Positions 1 through 8,662 of a DNA stretch of 47,513 nucleotides are shown here, in pieces. The DNA comes from Rhodothermales bacterium (GTDB lineage: Bacteria; Bacteroidota; Rhodothermia; Rhodothermales; BA12). The notes below the pieces were generated by a model that searched no databases, had not been told where the DNA came from, and was given only the letters and a program-made list of their open reading frames with translations. The number at the start of each line of letters is the position of its first letter. Positions within the stretch are counted from its first letter, which is position 1. The stretch covers positions 1-47,513 of the forward strand of contig JACSSA010000070.1 in assembly GCA_014879465.1 (NCBI GenBank). The letters are read 5' to 3'. The position numbers were made by a program, and so were the translations under genes.

Positions 1-1148
1 CGCAAGAGGAAAATGCGCTCCGCGTGGACGTAGAGGCTGCGCGGATGGTGTGCCGCCACCTGCGGCTGCGCGACCTCGGCGGCATCATTTGCGTGGATTT
101 TATTGACCTCCGGGACGAGAAGAACCGCCGCAAGGTGCTCGACGAGATCAAAAAGGAGTTCAAGAAGGATCGCGCCGTCACGAAGGTGCTGCCGATGTCG
201 GACTTCGGCATCGTCCAGATCACCCGCCAGCGCCTCCGCCCATCGTTCACCACATGGGCCGGTGAGGACGACGGGCGGCGCGACGAGAGCGTGCCCGCGA
301 TGGCCGAGCGCCGCCGCGACGAAGAACGCCGAAACGCCGACCGACGCGACGGCGACCGTTTCCGCGACGGGCGCGAGCCGATCCGGCGCGACGAGCGCCC
401 GGAACGGGCAGCACCCCCCGCCGAGGCCGAACGGCCTTCGGCCCAGATTGCCGAGGACGGGGGCAGAACGCCGGAGGAGGCCACACCCAAGAAGCGTCGG
501 CGTGGCGGACGTGGACGCCGCCGGAGCGAGCCTGCCACCGATCCGAACGAGTCTGTCGTGCTTCATCCTGACACGGAAACGGCTCTGGATCCCACCGCCG
601 CGGCACTGGCCGAGGGCACACCGCCAGAACCGCCGGTGCACGCCACGCCGGAGGCCGAGGATCTCGCCGAGGCGCTCGAAGCCGCCGCCGAAGACACACC
701 CAAGAAGAAGCGCCGTCGCCGGGGAGGACGCGGGCGAGGCAGCCGGGGCGAGGCTCCGGCGCAAGGCGCTGACGATGCCTCGCCGTTGGAAGACACGAGC
801 GACGAAACGGCCGCGTTGGAAGTTGTAGCGATCGTGTCTGTTGAAGCCGAAACCGGCGAGGCGAAAGCCGAGGCGGCCGAACGCATCGAAGCCAAGCCGA
901 AACGGTCGCGGGCCAAGAAGACCGAGCCTGCGGCAGAGACGCCCGATGCGGACGCCAAGCCCAAACGCAGCCGCGCCAAGAAAGCCGAAGCCTCAGCATC
1001 AGAACCCGTCGCAGAGGAGGCAGAACCCGTCGAAGCCAAGCCCAAGCGAAGCCGCGCCAAGAAGGTCGAGCCTGCAACAACGACGCCCGAGGCCGAGGCA
1101 CAACCCAAGCGAAGCCGCGCCAAGAAGGTCGACGCTTCGGAGGCGTGA
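1..1148 (+). CDS. rng: Ribonuclease E/G family protein, C-terminal part (5' end outside window) with long basic disordered tail
   Basis: Frame open from the window edge; RNase E/G core residues 'RHLRLRDLGGIICVDFIDLRDEKNRRKVLDEIKKEFKKDRAVTKVLPMSDFGIVQITRQRLRPS', then a K/R-rich repetitive tail. Confidence 0.9.
   Translation, partial: QEENALRVDVEAARMVCRHLRLRDLGGIICVDFIDLRDEKNRRKVLDEIKKEFKKDRAVTKVLPMSDFGIVQITRQRLRPSFTTWAGEDDGRRDESVPAMAERRRDEERRNADRRDGDRFRDGREPIRRDERPERAAPPAEAERPSAQIAEDGGRTPEEATPKKRRRGGRGRRRSEPATDPNESVVLHPDTETALDPTAAALAEGTPPEPPVHATPEAEDLAEALEAAAEDTPKKKRRRRGGRGRGSRGEAPAQGADDASPLEDTSDETAALEVVAIVSVEAETGEAKAEAAERIEAKPKRSRAKKTEPAAETPDADAKPKRSRAKKAEASASEPVAEEAEPVEAKPKRSRAKKVEPATTTPEAEAQPKRSRAKKVDASEA
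889..1134 (+). repeat. In-frame repeats of (A)KPKRSRAKK in the RNase E/G tail (4 copies), with two TPKK(K)RRRGGRGR motifs further upstream
   Basis: Direct reading of the 24..1148 translation: AKPKRSRAKK / AKPKRSRAKK / AKPKRSRAKK / AQPKRSRAKK. Confidence 0.9.
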
Positions 1149-1179
1149 GCGCGTACCTTCGCCGGAATCCCCGGCCCTA

Positions 1180-1461
1180 ATGAAACCCGACGCGCTGCTC
1201 CGCGAACTCGACGCCCTTGCCCGTCGCCTCGGCTATGTGGTTCGGGTCGAACGCGGGCGGTTTCGGGGCGGGCGGTGCCGCGTGGACGACCAAAGGCTGG
1301 TGGTACTCAACCGAATGCATACTTCCGAAACGAATGCCGCCGTGCTCGCGCGCGCCCTTGCCCGCGAGCCGCTCGACGACGTGTTTCTTGCGCCAGCGGT
1401 ACGCAAAGCCCTGGACGCGGCCCGCGATGCGCCGGAGTTGGACACGAATAACGACGTGTGA
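1180..1461 (+). CDS. Small conserved-type hypothetical protein
   Basis: ATG at 1180 inside ORF 841..1461; 93 aa beginning MKPDALLRELDALARRLGY; sits between two well-supported genes. Confidence 0.6.
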   Translation: MKPDALLRELDALARRLGYVVRVERGRFRGGRCRVDDQRLVVLNRMHTSETNAAVLARALAREPLDDVFLAPAVRKALDAARDAPELDTNNDV

Positions 1462-1494
1462 CAGGATTGCCTTCGTTCATGCCGATCTTGCTGG

Positions 1495-2277
1495 ATGCGC
1501 CTCACGTTTCTCGGCACCGGCACGTCCACCGGCGTACCCGTCATCGGGTGCGGGTGCGACGTATGCACGTCGCTTGATCCACGGGACCGACGGCTGCGCA
1601 CCGCCGCGCTTGTGGAAGCGGGCGGACTGTCTGTGGTGATCGACACGGGGCCGGACTTTCGCACGCAGGCGCTTCGCGCCGGGATGACCCGCCTCGACGC
1701 GGTGCTGTTCACCCACGCGCACTACGACCATGTGGCCGGCCTCGACGACGTTCGCCCCTTCCTCTTCGACCAGACACGCCCGATTCCGTGCTACGCTGCG
1801 CCCGCCACCGCAGCGGCGCTCCGGCGCGTCTACCCGTACGCGTGGGGCGGCGACGCCTATCCCGGCGTGCCCGTGCTCGCGCTGCGCGAACTCGACGGCG
1901 AGCCGTTTGTCCTTGAAGGCCGCTACGACGACACCGTCGATGTCCGCCTGCCCGTCGTGCCGGTCTTGGTGCAGCACGGCACAGCCCCGATCCTCGGCTT
2001 CCGGCTGGGATCGCTGGCGTACCTGACCGACGTGAGCGCTATCCCGGACACGTCGCTGCCGCTGCTTGAGGGCCTCGACGTGCTCGTGCTTGACGCGCTG
2101 CGCCCAGAGCCTCATCCGATGCACCTGTCGCTGGACGAGGCCGTGGCGATGGCCGAGCAGATCGGAGCGCGGCACACGTACTTCGTCCACATGGCCCATC
2201 AGGTTCGGCACGCCGCCATCCGGTTGCCCGCCGGTATGACGCTCGCCTACGACGGCCTCGCGGTGAACGTGGGGTAA
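1495..2277 (+). CDS. MBL-fold metal-dependent hydrolase (PhnP-like)
   Basis: N-terminus MRLTFLGTGTSTGVPVIGCGCDVC and metal-binding motif HAHYDH. Confidence 0.88.
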   Translation: MRLTFLGTGTSTGVPVIGCGCDVCTSLDPRDRRLRTAALVEAGGLSVVIDTGPDFRTQALRAGMTRLDAVLFTHAHYDHVAGLDDVRPFLFDQTRPIPCYAAPATAAALRRVYPYAWGGDAYPGVPVLALRELDGEPFVLEGRYDDTVDVRLPVVPVLVQHGTAPILGFRLGSLAYLTDVSAIPDTSLPLLEGLDVLVLDALRPEPHPMHLSLDEAVAMAEQIGARHTYFVHMAHQVRHAAIRLPAGMTLAYDGLAVNVG

Positions 2278-2314
2278 GCACCGTTATCTTTCCGCTTCTC
2301 TGAAACCTGCCCCG

Positions 2315-2752
2315 ATGCGCCTCCTCGTCCTCAACGGCCCCAACCTGAACCTGCTCGGCATCCGCGAGCCCGAGGTGTACGGCTCCGGCACGCTCGACGA
2401 TTTGGAAGAGGCTCTGGTGGAGGCCTTTCCGGAAATCGCGTTCCGGTTCGTGCAATCCAACCACGAAGGCATCCTGATCGACGCGCTGCATGCGGCGCGG
2501 GAAGACGGTACCGACGGCGTGGTGATGAATCCGGGCGGTTTCAGCCACACAAGCGTGGCGCTGCGCGATGCCGTTTCGGCCATTGCGCCGGTTTCGGTGG
2601 TGGAAGTGCACATCTCGAACGTTCACACCCGCGAGGGTTTTCGGCACACGCTACTCAGCGGCGGCGCGTGCGTAGGCATCGTCTCCGGCCTTGGGCGCTA
2701 CGGCTACCACGCCGCTGTGCGGTACTTCGTGGAATCGGAGAGGTCGCAGTAG
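2315..2752 (+). CDS. aroQ: Type II 3-dehydroquinate dehydratase
   Basis: LVLNGPNLNLLGIREPEVYG, QSNHEGILIDALH, VMNPGGFSHTSVALRDA and EVHISN are type II DHQase signatures. Confidence 0.96.
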   Translation: MRLLVLNGPNLNLLGIREPEVYGSGTLDDLEEALVEAFPEIAFRFVQSNHEGILIDALHAAREDGTDGVVMNPGGFSHTSVALRDAVSAIAPVSVVEVHISNVHTREGFRHTLLSGGACVGIVSGLGRYGYHAAVRYFVESERSQ

Positions 2753-2851
2753 AGCCTCCTGTTGGGGCCTCTTTGCGCGGCAGAAAGGGAAGAAACTCGG
2801 AGCGTTCACCATCGCCGCACGAGGGATTCGATCGGCATTCCATCGTTACTT

Positions 2852-3352
2852 ATGGCTGGCTATCGGGGGCATTTGATGGGGGCGGCGGTGTTCTTCGCCG
2901 GCTACTTTGCGCTGCTCGTGCTCGTCTTCGCCTTCGACGGCGCATGGCAGCACTACACCACGCTCGAAGCGCTCGGCTATCCCATCGCGCTCTTTGGCCT
3001 GACCCTGCTTTTCGGCCTCTGGCCCGACGTGGACATCCACTCCATCGGGCAGAAGGTGTTCTACTGGATCTTCTTCGCCGTCGATCTCTTCCTCGTGGTC
3101 ACGCGCCAGTACGAGGCCGCCGCCTACTTCGGGCTGATCGCCATCCTGCCCATCCTTGCCAAACACCGGGGCTGGACGCACTCGTGGTGGGCGATGGTGG
3201 TGCTGCCGTTGCCGCTGCTCGTCCTACCCTATGTGCTCATTCCCGAACGCCCGCTGACGGGCCTTCCGTTCTACGGCGCGGCGGTGACCGGCTACCTCAG
3301 CCATCTGTTTATGGACGGCTTGCTGTGGAAACGCCGCCTGCGCCGCCGCTGA
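2852..3352 (+). CDS. Metal-dependent hydrolase, YdjM/LexA-regulated membrane protein-like
   Basis: Multi-TM protein; LWPDVDIHS, KHRGWTHSWW and YLSHLFMDGL motifs; start placed at internal ATG 2852 (MAGYRGH). Confidence 0.7.
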   Translation: MAGYRGHLMGAAVFFAGYFALLVLVFAFDGAWQHYTTLEALGYPIALFGLTLLFGLWPDVDIHSIGQKVFYWIFFAVDLFLVVTRQYEAAAYFGLIAILPILAKHRGWTHSWWAMVVLPLPLLVLPYVLIPERPLTGLPFYGAAVTGYLSHLFMDGLLWKRRLRRR

Positions 3353-3376
3353 CGGTTGTTTGGACGGGGCGTGGCC

Positions 3377-3399
3377 GAGACGTCCCGGTGGGCCGTCTC
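3377..3399. repeat. Degenerate member of the GAGACG...CGTCTC inverted-repeat family, possibly a terminator
   Basis: gagacgtcccggtgggccgtctc between the hydrolase stop and pbpC; outer ACGGG/CCCGT can also pair, followed by TTTT. Confidence 0.45.
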
Positions 3400-3416
3400 C
3401 CCGTTTTCCTGCCGCT

Positions 3417-5783
3417 ATGCCTCGCCCAATGAAACGTCGTGTGTGGACTGTGCTGGGGGCTGCGGTCACCCTTGGCGCGGCATCGCTGGCGTGGCCGCTG
3501 CCGCCGTCGGCGGGGACGACGGGGCCGGTGACCAGCGTCCGCGTGACGGCGTCGGACGGACGGCTGCTGCGTGAAATACGTCCCGACGGGCGAGGCACTC
3601 CTGTGGCGCTCGCCAACATCCCCACGTTCGCGCAACGAACCGTGGTAGCCGTCGAAGACCGCCGCTTCTACGACCACTACGGCGTGGATGTGTGGGCCAT
3701 TGGCCGGGCGTTGCTGGGCGCGGCACGCACGGGCGAAGCGTCGAGTGGAGCCAGCACGCTCACGATGCAGGTGGCCCGAAACCTCCGCGCCCACGGACAG
3801 CCCGAAGGTCGCCGAACCCTCACCGACAAGATCGCCGAGGCGCACCTCGCCCTCCGTCTCGAACTCCACCGCTCGAAGGCCGACCTCTTGGCTTTGTGGT
3901 TTAACCGGGCCTATTTCGGCCACGGTGCGTACGGCCTCGACGCGGCGGCAAGAACCTACTTCGGCAAAACCGCTCGCGACCTCACCGACGCCGAGGCCGC
4001 TCTGCTCGTGGGTCTGCCGCAACGGCCGTCGGGCTACGACCCAACGCGCCACCCCGACGCCGCGCTCCACCGCCGAAGCCGGGTGCTGGCCGCCGCCGTC
4101 CGAGCAGGCGTGCTCGATTCGACCCGCGCCGCCGCCCTCGACGCCACACCGCTCCATCTGGCCGTCCAAACGGCCGGGACGCAGGCGCTGCACCTGGCCG
4201 AGCAGTTAGGACGGGAGGCCCCGGCGGGGACGGTGGAGATCCGCACGACGCTCGACGCGCCGCTGCAGGCCGCCGCCGAAGCGCTCGTGCGCAGCCACCT
4301 CGCCCGGCTCGACGCAGACGGCCTGAACGCCTCGGTGCTGGTGGTGGACAACGCCACCGGACGCGTCCGCGCCTACGTCGGCAGCGCCGATTACTGGGAC
4401 GACGGCGCGCGCGGACGCATCGACGGCACGCGGGCGCTGCGGCAACCCGGCAGCGCCCTCAAACCCTTCACCTACGCCCTCGCCCTCGAATCGCGGCGCT
4501 ACACCTCCGCCACGATCCTGCCAGACTTGGAGATGACTGTTGCCGAGGGCGACGGCGCGTTCCGCCCGCAGAACTACGACCGGCAGTTTCACGGCCCCGT
4601 GCCGCTGGGCACCGCCCTCGCCTCGTCGTTCAACATCCCCGCCGTCGGCCTCGCCCGCGACCTCGGCCCGCACGCGCTGCTCGACGCCCTCCACCGCGCC
4701 GGGTTTGCCAGCCTGACCCGCAGCGCCGACGTGTACGGCGTGGGCCTCACGCTCGGCAACGGCGAGGTGACGCTCCACGAACTTGCCGCCGCCTACGCCG
4801 GTCTTGCACGCGGCGGCGTTCGCCCGACGCTGCGGCTGTGGGACTGGACGCGCACCGCCTACGGCGACACCCTGGCCGCCGCACCGCCTACGGGCGAACC
4901 CATGGGTGTTTTGCCCGAAACGGCCTTCCTCATCGCCCGCATCCTCTCCGACCCCGACGCCCGCGCCCCCGGCTTCGGACGGGGCAGCCCGCTCGAGCTG
5001 CCGTTTCCGGTGGCCGTCAAAACCGGCACGTCGAAGGACTACCGCGACAACTGGGCCGTGGGCTTTTCGCCCGTCTACACCGTTGCTGTGTGGGTGGGCT
5101 TTTTCGACGGACGCCCGATGCAACACGTCTCTGGCGTCTCCGGAGCCGGGCCGCTGCTGAATGCGCTTTTCCGCGAACTCGGCCCCGGCGGCGCGTTTAC
5201 GATGCCTCCCGGCGTGGCCGTGGCCACCGTCTGCCCGCATTCGGGAAAACGCCCCGGACGGTACTGCCCATCGCGTAAGGACGTGTTCGTGCTCAACGGA
5301 ACGGCTCCATCCGACACCTGCGACGTGCACCGTGCCCTGACGCTCGACCGGCGCACCGGCCTGCTTGCCGACGCGGCCACGCCGGCATCCCAACGCGAGC
5401 GGCGCGTCTACACCGACTACGGCGCTCGCTACCACTCGTGGATGCAGCAACACGGCCTGCCCCTGCCGCCTACGGCCTCGATGCGCACCGCCAACGCATC
5501 GCAGCTCGTCTATTCCCCTCGGCTCCGGGTCGAATACCCCGCCTCGGGCACACGCTTCCTGCTCGACCCACACCTGCGCCGCAACTTCCAGCGCCTGCCG
5601 CTTTCGGCCACCGCCGAAACAGGCCTTGTCGCCCTCGTCTGGAAGATCGACGGGCACGACGTTGGCCGCGGTTCCACACTCGACTGGGCGCTCGTGCCGG
5701 GCAGGCACGTCGCCGAACTGCACGCCGTGGACGAATCCGGGCAGCGTGTGCGCTCGGCCCCGGTAGAGTTCTGGGTAGAATGA
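3417..5783 (+). CDS. pbpC: Penicillin-binding protein 1C
   Basis: Transglycosylase motifs (VEDRRFYDHYGVD, GASTLTMQVARNL), transpeptidase motifs (GSALKPFTYALAL, KTGTSKDYRDNWAVGF) and a BiPBP_C-like C-terminus. Confidence 0.95.
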   Translation: MPRPMKRRVWTVLGAAVTLGAASLAWPLPPSAGTTGPVTSVRVTASDGRLLREIRPDGRGTPVALANIPTFAQRTVVAVEDRRFYDHYGVDVWAIGRALLGAARTGEASSGASTLTMQVARNLRAHGQPEGRRTLTDKIAEAHLALRLELHRSKADLLALWFNRAYFGHGAYGLDAAARTYFGKTARDLTDAEAALLVGLPQRPSGYDPTRHPDAALHRRSRVLAAAVRAGVLDSTRAAALDATPLHLAVQTAGTQALHLAEQLGREAPAGTVEIRTTLDAPLQAAAEALVRSHLARLDADGLNASVLVVDNATGRVRAYVGSADYWDDGARGRIDGTRALRQPGSALKPFTYALALESRRYTSATILPDLEMTVAEGDGAFRPQNYDRQFHGPVPLGTALASSFNIPAVGLARDLGPHALLDALHRAGFASLTRSADVYGVGLTLGNGEVTLHELAAAYAGLARGGVRPTLRLWDWTRTAYGDTLAAAPPTGEPMGVLPETAFLIARILSDPDARAPGFGRGSPLELPFPVAVKTGTSKDYRDNWAVGFSPVYTVAVWVGFFDGRPMQHVSGVSGAGPLLNALFRELGPGGAFTMPPGVAVATVCPHSGKRPGRYCPSRKDVFVLNGTAPSDTCDVHRALTLDRRTGLLADAATPASQRERRVYTDYGARYHSWMQQHGLPLPPTASMRTANASQLVYSPRLRVEYPASGTRFLLDPHLRRNFQRLPLSATAETGLVALVWKIDGHDVGRGSTLDWALVPGRHVAELHAVDESGQRVRSAPVEFWVE

Positions 5784-5834
5784 CACGCTGGACGCTTGAC
5801 GGTGCTGCGCTAAAAGGCTCAACCGAGACGCACT

Positions 5835-5870
5835 CGCAGGCGCATGTCCGTGATCGGGCGTGCGCCTGCG
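5835..5870. terminator. Stem-loop with 10-bp perfect arms between pbpC and the L,D-transpeptidase gene
   Basis: CGCAGGCGCA (5835-5844) pairs with TGCGCCTGCG (5861-5870); no clear U-tract, so terminator versus leader structure is unresolved. Confidence 0.4.
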
Positions 5871-5972
5871 TGCGTTGAGGCCGTGCGCAACGGGGGCCGC
5901 TGCGCACAAATCGTTGCAGCATCGGGGTCGACGAATGCCCGATCCTTGGCCACGCTCCCTTTCGCCCCACCG

Positions 5973-7652
5973 ATGCGCCACGCCCTCTGCCTTGCCCTGC
6001 TCGTTCTTTCGCTGGCCGGCTGTCGCAACCCCAACGCGCCTTCGCCCGAGGTCAAGGCGCAGGCCGCCCAATCCGAGACGCCGCAGGTACGCGACTACTA
6101 CGCCGAGGGCGGCACGACGCTGTGGACGGACGCACAAGGCGCGACGGCCGCCGCCGATGCGTTCCTGCAACGCCTTTGCGCCTCGTCCGCCGAGGGCCTC
6201 GATCCGTCAGCCTACCGCCTCGACGACCTCGCGGCCTTGCGCGACAGCCTCGCCGCGCTCGACTCCACCGACGCCGCCTCGCAGGATCGCTTGCTCGCCC
6301 GGTTTGAAGTGACCGCCACCGAGGCCTTCGTCCGCTTTGCTCACGACCTGGGCCGCGGACGAGTAGACCGCGACGCCCTCGGCGCGTCGTGGCATCTTCA
6401 GGGCGATACGCTCGTGGAGGCCCGCGCCCTCGCCGCCCTCCGCGACCACGGCCTCGCCGCCGCCCTCGACAGCCTCTCGCAGCACGGCAACGGCTACGAA
6501 CCGCTGCGCCAAGCCCTGCTCCGCTACCGCCGCGCCGAAGCCGCGGGCGGATGGCCCACCGTCTCCACCCAAACCGACACCGCCGGCCTGCGCCGACGCC
6601 TCGCCGCCGAGGGCGACCTCGACACGATGACCGCCGCACCGCTCGCCAACGGCATCCGGGCGTTCCAGCAGCGCCACGGTCTCAACGCTACCGGCACGGT
6701 GAACGACTCGACGCTCCACGCGCTCAACGTGCCGCTGGCCGAACGCATCGCCACGATGGAGGCCAACCTCGAACGCCTACGCTGGATGCCGTCTTCGTTT
6801 GGGCCAACGTACGTCGTCGTCAACATCCCGGACTTTTACCTCCAAGCCTTCGAGAACAACCGACGGGTGATGGAGATGGCCGTAATTGTGGGCGGTGAGG
6901 CCAACCGAACGCCCGCCTTTGCCGACACGATGCGCTACCTCGCCTTCGCGCCGTACTGGAACGTCCCGCCGTCCATCGCCTCGCGCGAACTGGCCGGGCG
7001 CAGCGCCGCCTCCTACCGCCGACGCGGCTACGAAGTCTTGCGCGGCAACACGGTCGTCTCCGCCAGCCTCGCCACCCGCGCCAATCTCGCCTCCGGACGC
7101 ATCCGGTTGCGCCAGAAACCGGGGCCAACCAACAGCCTTGGGCAGGTCAAGTTTATGTTTCCCAACGCCCACAACATCTACCTGCACGACACCCCTGCCG
7201 ACCAGCTCTTCGCCCGCCAAAACCGCGCCCTCTCGCACGGCTGCATCCGCCTCTCCCGCCCCGCCGACCTTGCCCTCTGGGCACTCGGTCCCAACGGCGG
7301 CTGGGATTCGACGCGGGTAGATTCAGCGATGAACGGCAGCCGCGAACTCCGCGTCAACCTCACCCGAACGATCCCTGTCTTCCTCGTCTACCAGACCGCG
7401 TGGGTGGACGAGGCCGGGCGCGTCCAGTTCCGCGACGACCTCTACGGCCACGACCGCCGCCTGCTCGCCGCGCTCTACGCCAACGGAAGCCGCCCAACCG
7501 CAGCGCAGGCCGTTCCAACGACCGCCGCCGATTCGCCCGTCGTGCCCGATAGCCTCGCCGAGGCTCCGCCTCTTGCAGCCGCCCCCGACACGCTGCCGAC
7601 GACCCGTCGATCCTCTGCCGTGCCCGTATGCCAGCGCCTTTCCGCTCGCTGA
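5973..7652 (+). CDS. L,D-transpeptidase family lipoprotein (YcbB/LdtD-like)
   Basis: Lipobox-like signal MRHALCLALLVLSLAGC; PG-binding region (GIRAFQQRHGLNATGTVNDSTLHALN); catalytic SHGCIRL. Confidence 0.92.
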   Translation: MRHALCLALLVLSLAGCRNPNAPSPEVKAQAAQSETPQVRDYYAEGGTTLWTDAQGATAAADAFLQRLCASSAEGLDPSAYRLDDLAALRDSLAALDSTDAASQDRLLARFEVTATEAFVRFAHDLGRGRVDRDALGASWHLQGDTLVEARALAALRDHGLAAALDSLSQHGNGYEPLRQALLRYRRAEAAGGWPTVSTQTDTAGLRRRLAAEGDLDTMTAAPLANGIRAFQQRHGLNATGTVNDSTLHALNVPLAERIATMEANLERLRWMPSSFGPTYVVVNIPDFYLQAFENNRRVMEMAVIVGGEANRTPAFADTMRYLAFAPYWNVPPSIASRELAGRSAASYRRRGYEVLRGNTVVSASLATRANLASGRIRLRQKPGPTNSLGQVKFMFPNAHNIYLHDTPADQLFARQNRALSHGCIRLSRPADLALWALGPNGGWDSTRVDSAMNGSRELRVNLTRTIPVFLVYQTAWVDEAGRVQFRDDLYGHDRRLLAALYANGSRPTAAQAVPTTAADSPVVPDSLAEAPPLAAAPDTLPTTRRSSAVPVCQRLSAR

Positions 7653-8596
7653 TCGCCGCCGCCGGCCTCGGCGCGGCCGGTACGTTGGCGTTCTTCGGCC
7701 TGCGCGACGGCGTTCTCGCCCCCGAACCGGCCCGGCCCGACTCGTCCACCGTGCTCAACCGCGCGGACGGCCGTCCCACAGCCCCCGGCGTTCTCGCCCC
7801 CTCGACGGCGACCGCCCCGGTGCCGGTTGCTGCGCCACCTTCCAACCTGACCGTGCGCGGCGTGGCGATTCCGTACCGACCGTTCGCGGTCTTCGTGCAG
7901 CCCGGCGAGGTCGTGCCGCTGCACTCGTCCGACGGAACGACCACATGGACGGCCCCGGCCTCGCCTGGCCCGGTGCCGCTGGGCACGACCGGCCTCACCG
8001 CCGTAGTGCGCAAACCGTTTGACAACGCCGCCGACACCGTGCTGAACGGCTACACGATTGGACGGTACGGCCCGGCACGGCACGGCGACGATTCGTCGTC
8101 GCCTCCCGCAGGCCTCGTGCTCGTCACCCGCGAACTCGCTGCTCTGCCCGTCTCGCCGTCGTTCCGCCTCGGCGACTTTCTCTGCCACCAGCAGCCCAAT
8201 CGCTGGCCCCAATACGTCCTGCTCGACGAGCGGCTGTTGGTGAAGCTCGAACGCCTTGTGGTGGCGGCGAAGGCACGGGGTTACGGGCCGATTCGGGTGC
8301 TGTCGGGCTACCGCACGCCCTGGTACAACCGCTCCATCGGCAACGAGACGACCTACAGCCACCACCTGTTTGGCCGCGCCGCCGACGTGTATATCGACGG
8401 CAACAACGACGGCACGATGGACGACCTTGACGGCGACGGGCAGGTCACCGAGGCCGACACGCAACGCCTCGAAGCGCTCGTGCTGGCACTCGACGGGGCC
8501 ACGCCGGGCGGCACCGGCCTCTACGCCCCGGCGGCGCACCGCGGACCGTTTGTGCACATGGACGTGAGCGGACGCGCCAGCCGTTGGACGCAATAA
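7628..8596 (+). CDS. Exported M15/YcbK-like (DUF882-type) peptidoglycan peptidase with an EF-hand-like loop
   Basis: Signal/TM N-terminus; YRTPWYNRSIGNETTYSHHLFGRAADVYID and GPFVHMDVSG resemble M15/YcbK zinc-site regions. Overlaps the upstream CDS by 25 nt. Confidence 0.8.
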   Translation: MPAPFRSLIAAAGLGAAGTLAFFGLRDGVLAPEPARPDSSTVLNRADGRPTAPGVLAPSTATAPVPVAAPPSNLTVRGVAIPYRPFAVFVQPGEVVPLHSSDGTTTWTAPASPGPVPLGTTGLTAVVRKPFDNAADTVLNGYTIGRYGPARHGDDSSSPPAGLVLVTRELAALPVSPSFRLGDFLCHQQPNRWPQYVLLDERLLVKLERLVVAAKARGYGPIRVLSGYRTPWYNRSIGNETTYSHHLFGRAADVYIDGNNDGTMDDLDGDGQVTEADTQRLEALVLALDGATPGGTGLYAPAAHRGPFVHMDVSGRASRWTQ

Positions 8597-8662
8597 ATCC
8601 TGCACCCTGCACGACAGAATAAGACGTGCATCGCGTACTTTTGCGTCAAGCCTACGCGACGC

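Noticed and set aside
4206-6170. 654-aa antisense ORF opposite pbpC
   Set aside because: Shadow ORF; pbpC motifs are unambiguous on the + strand.
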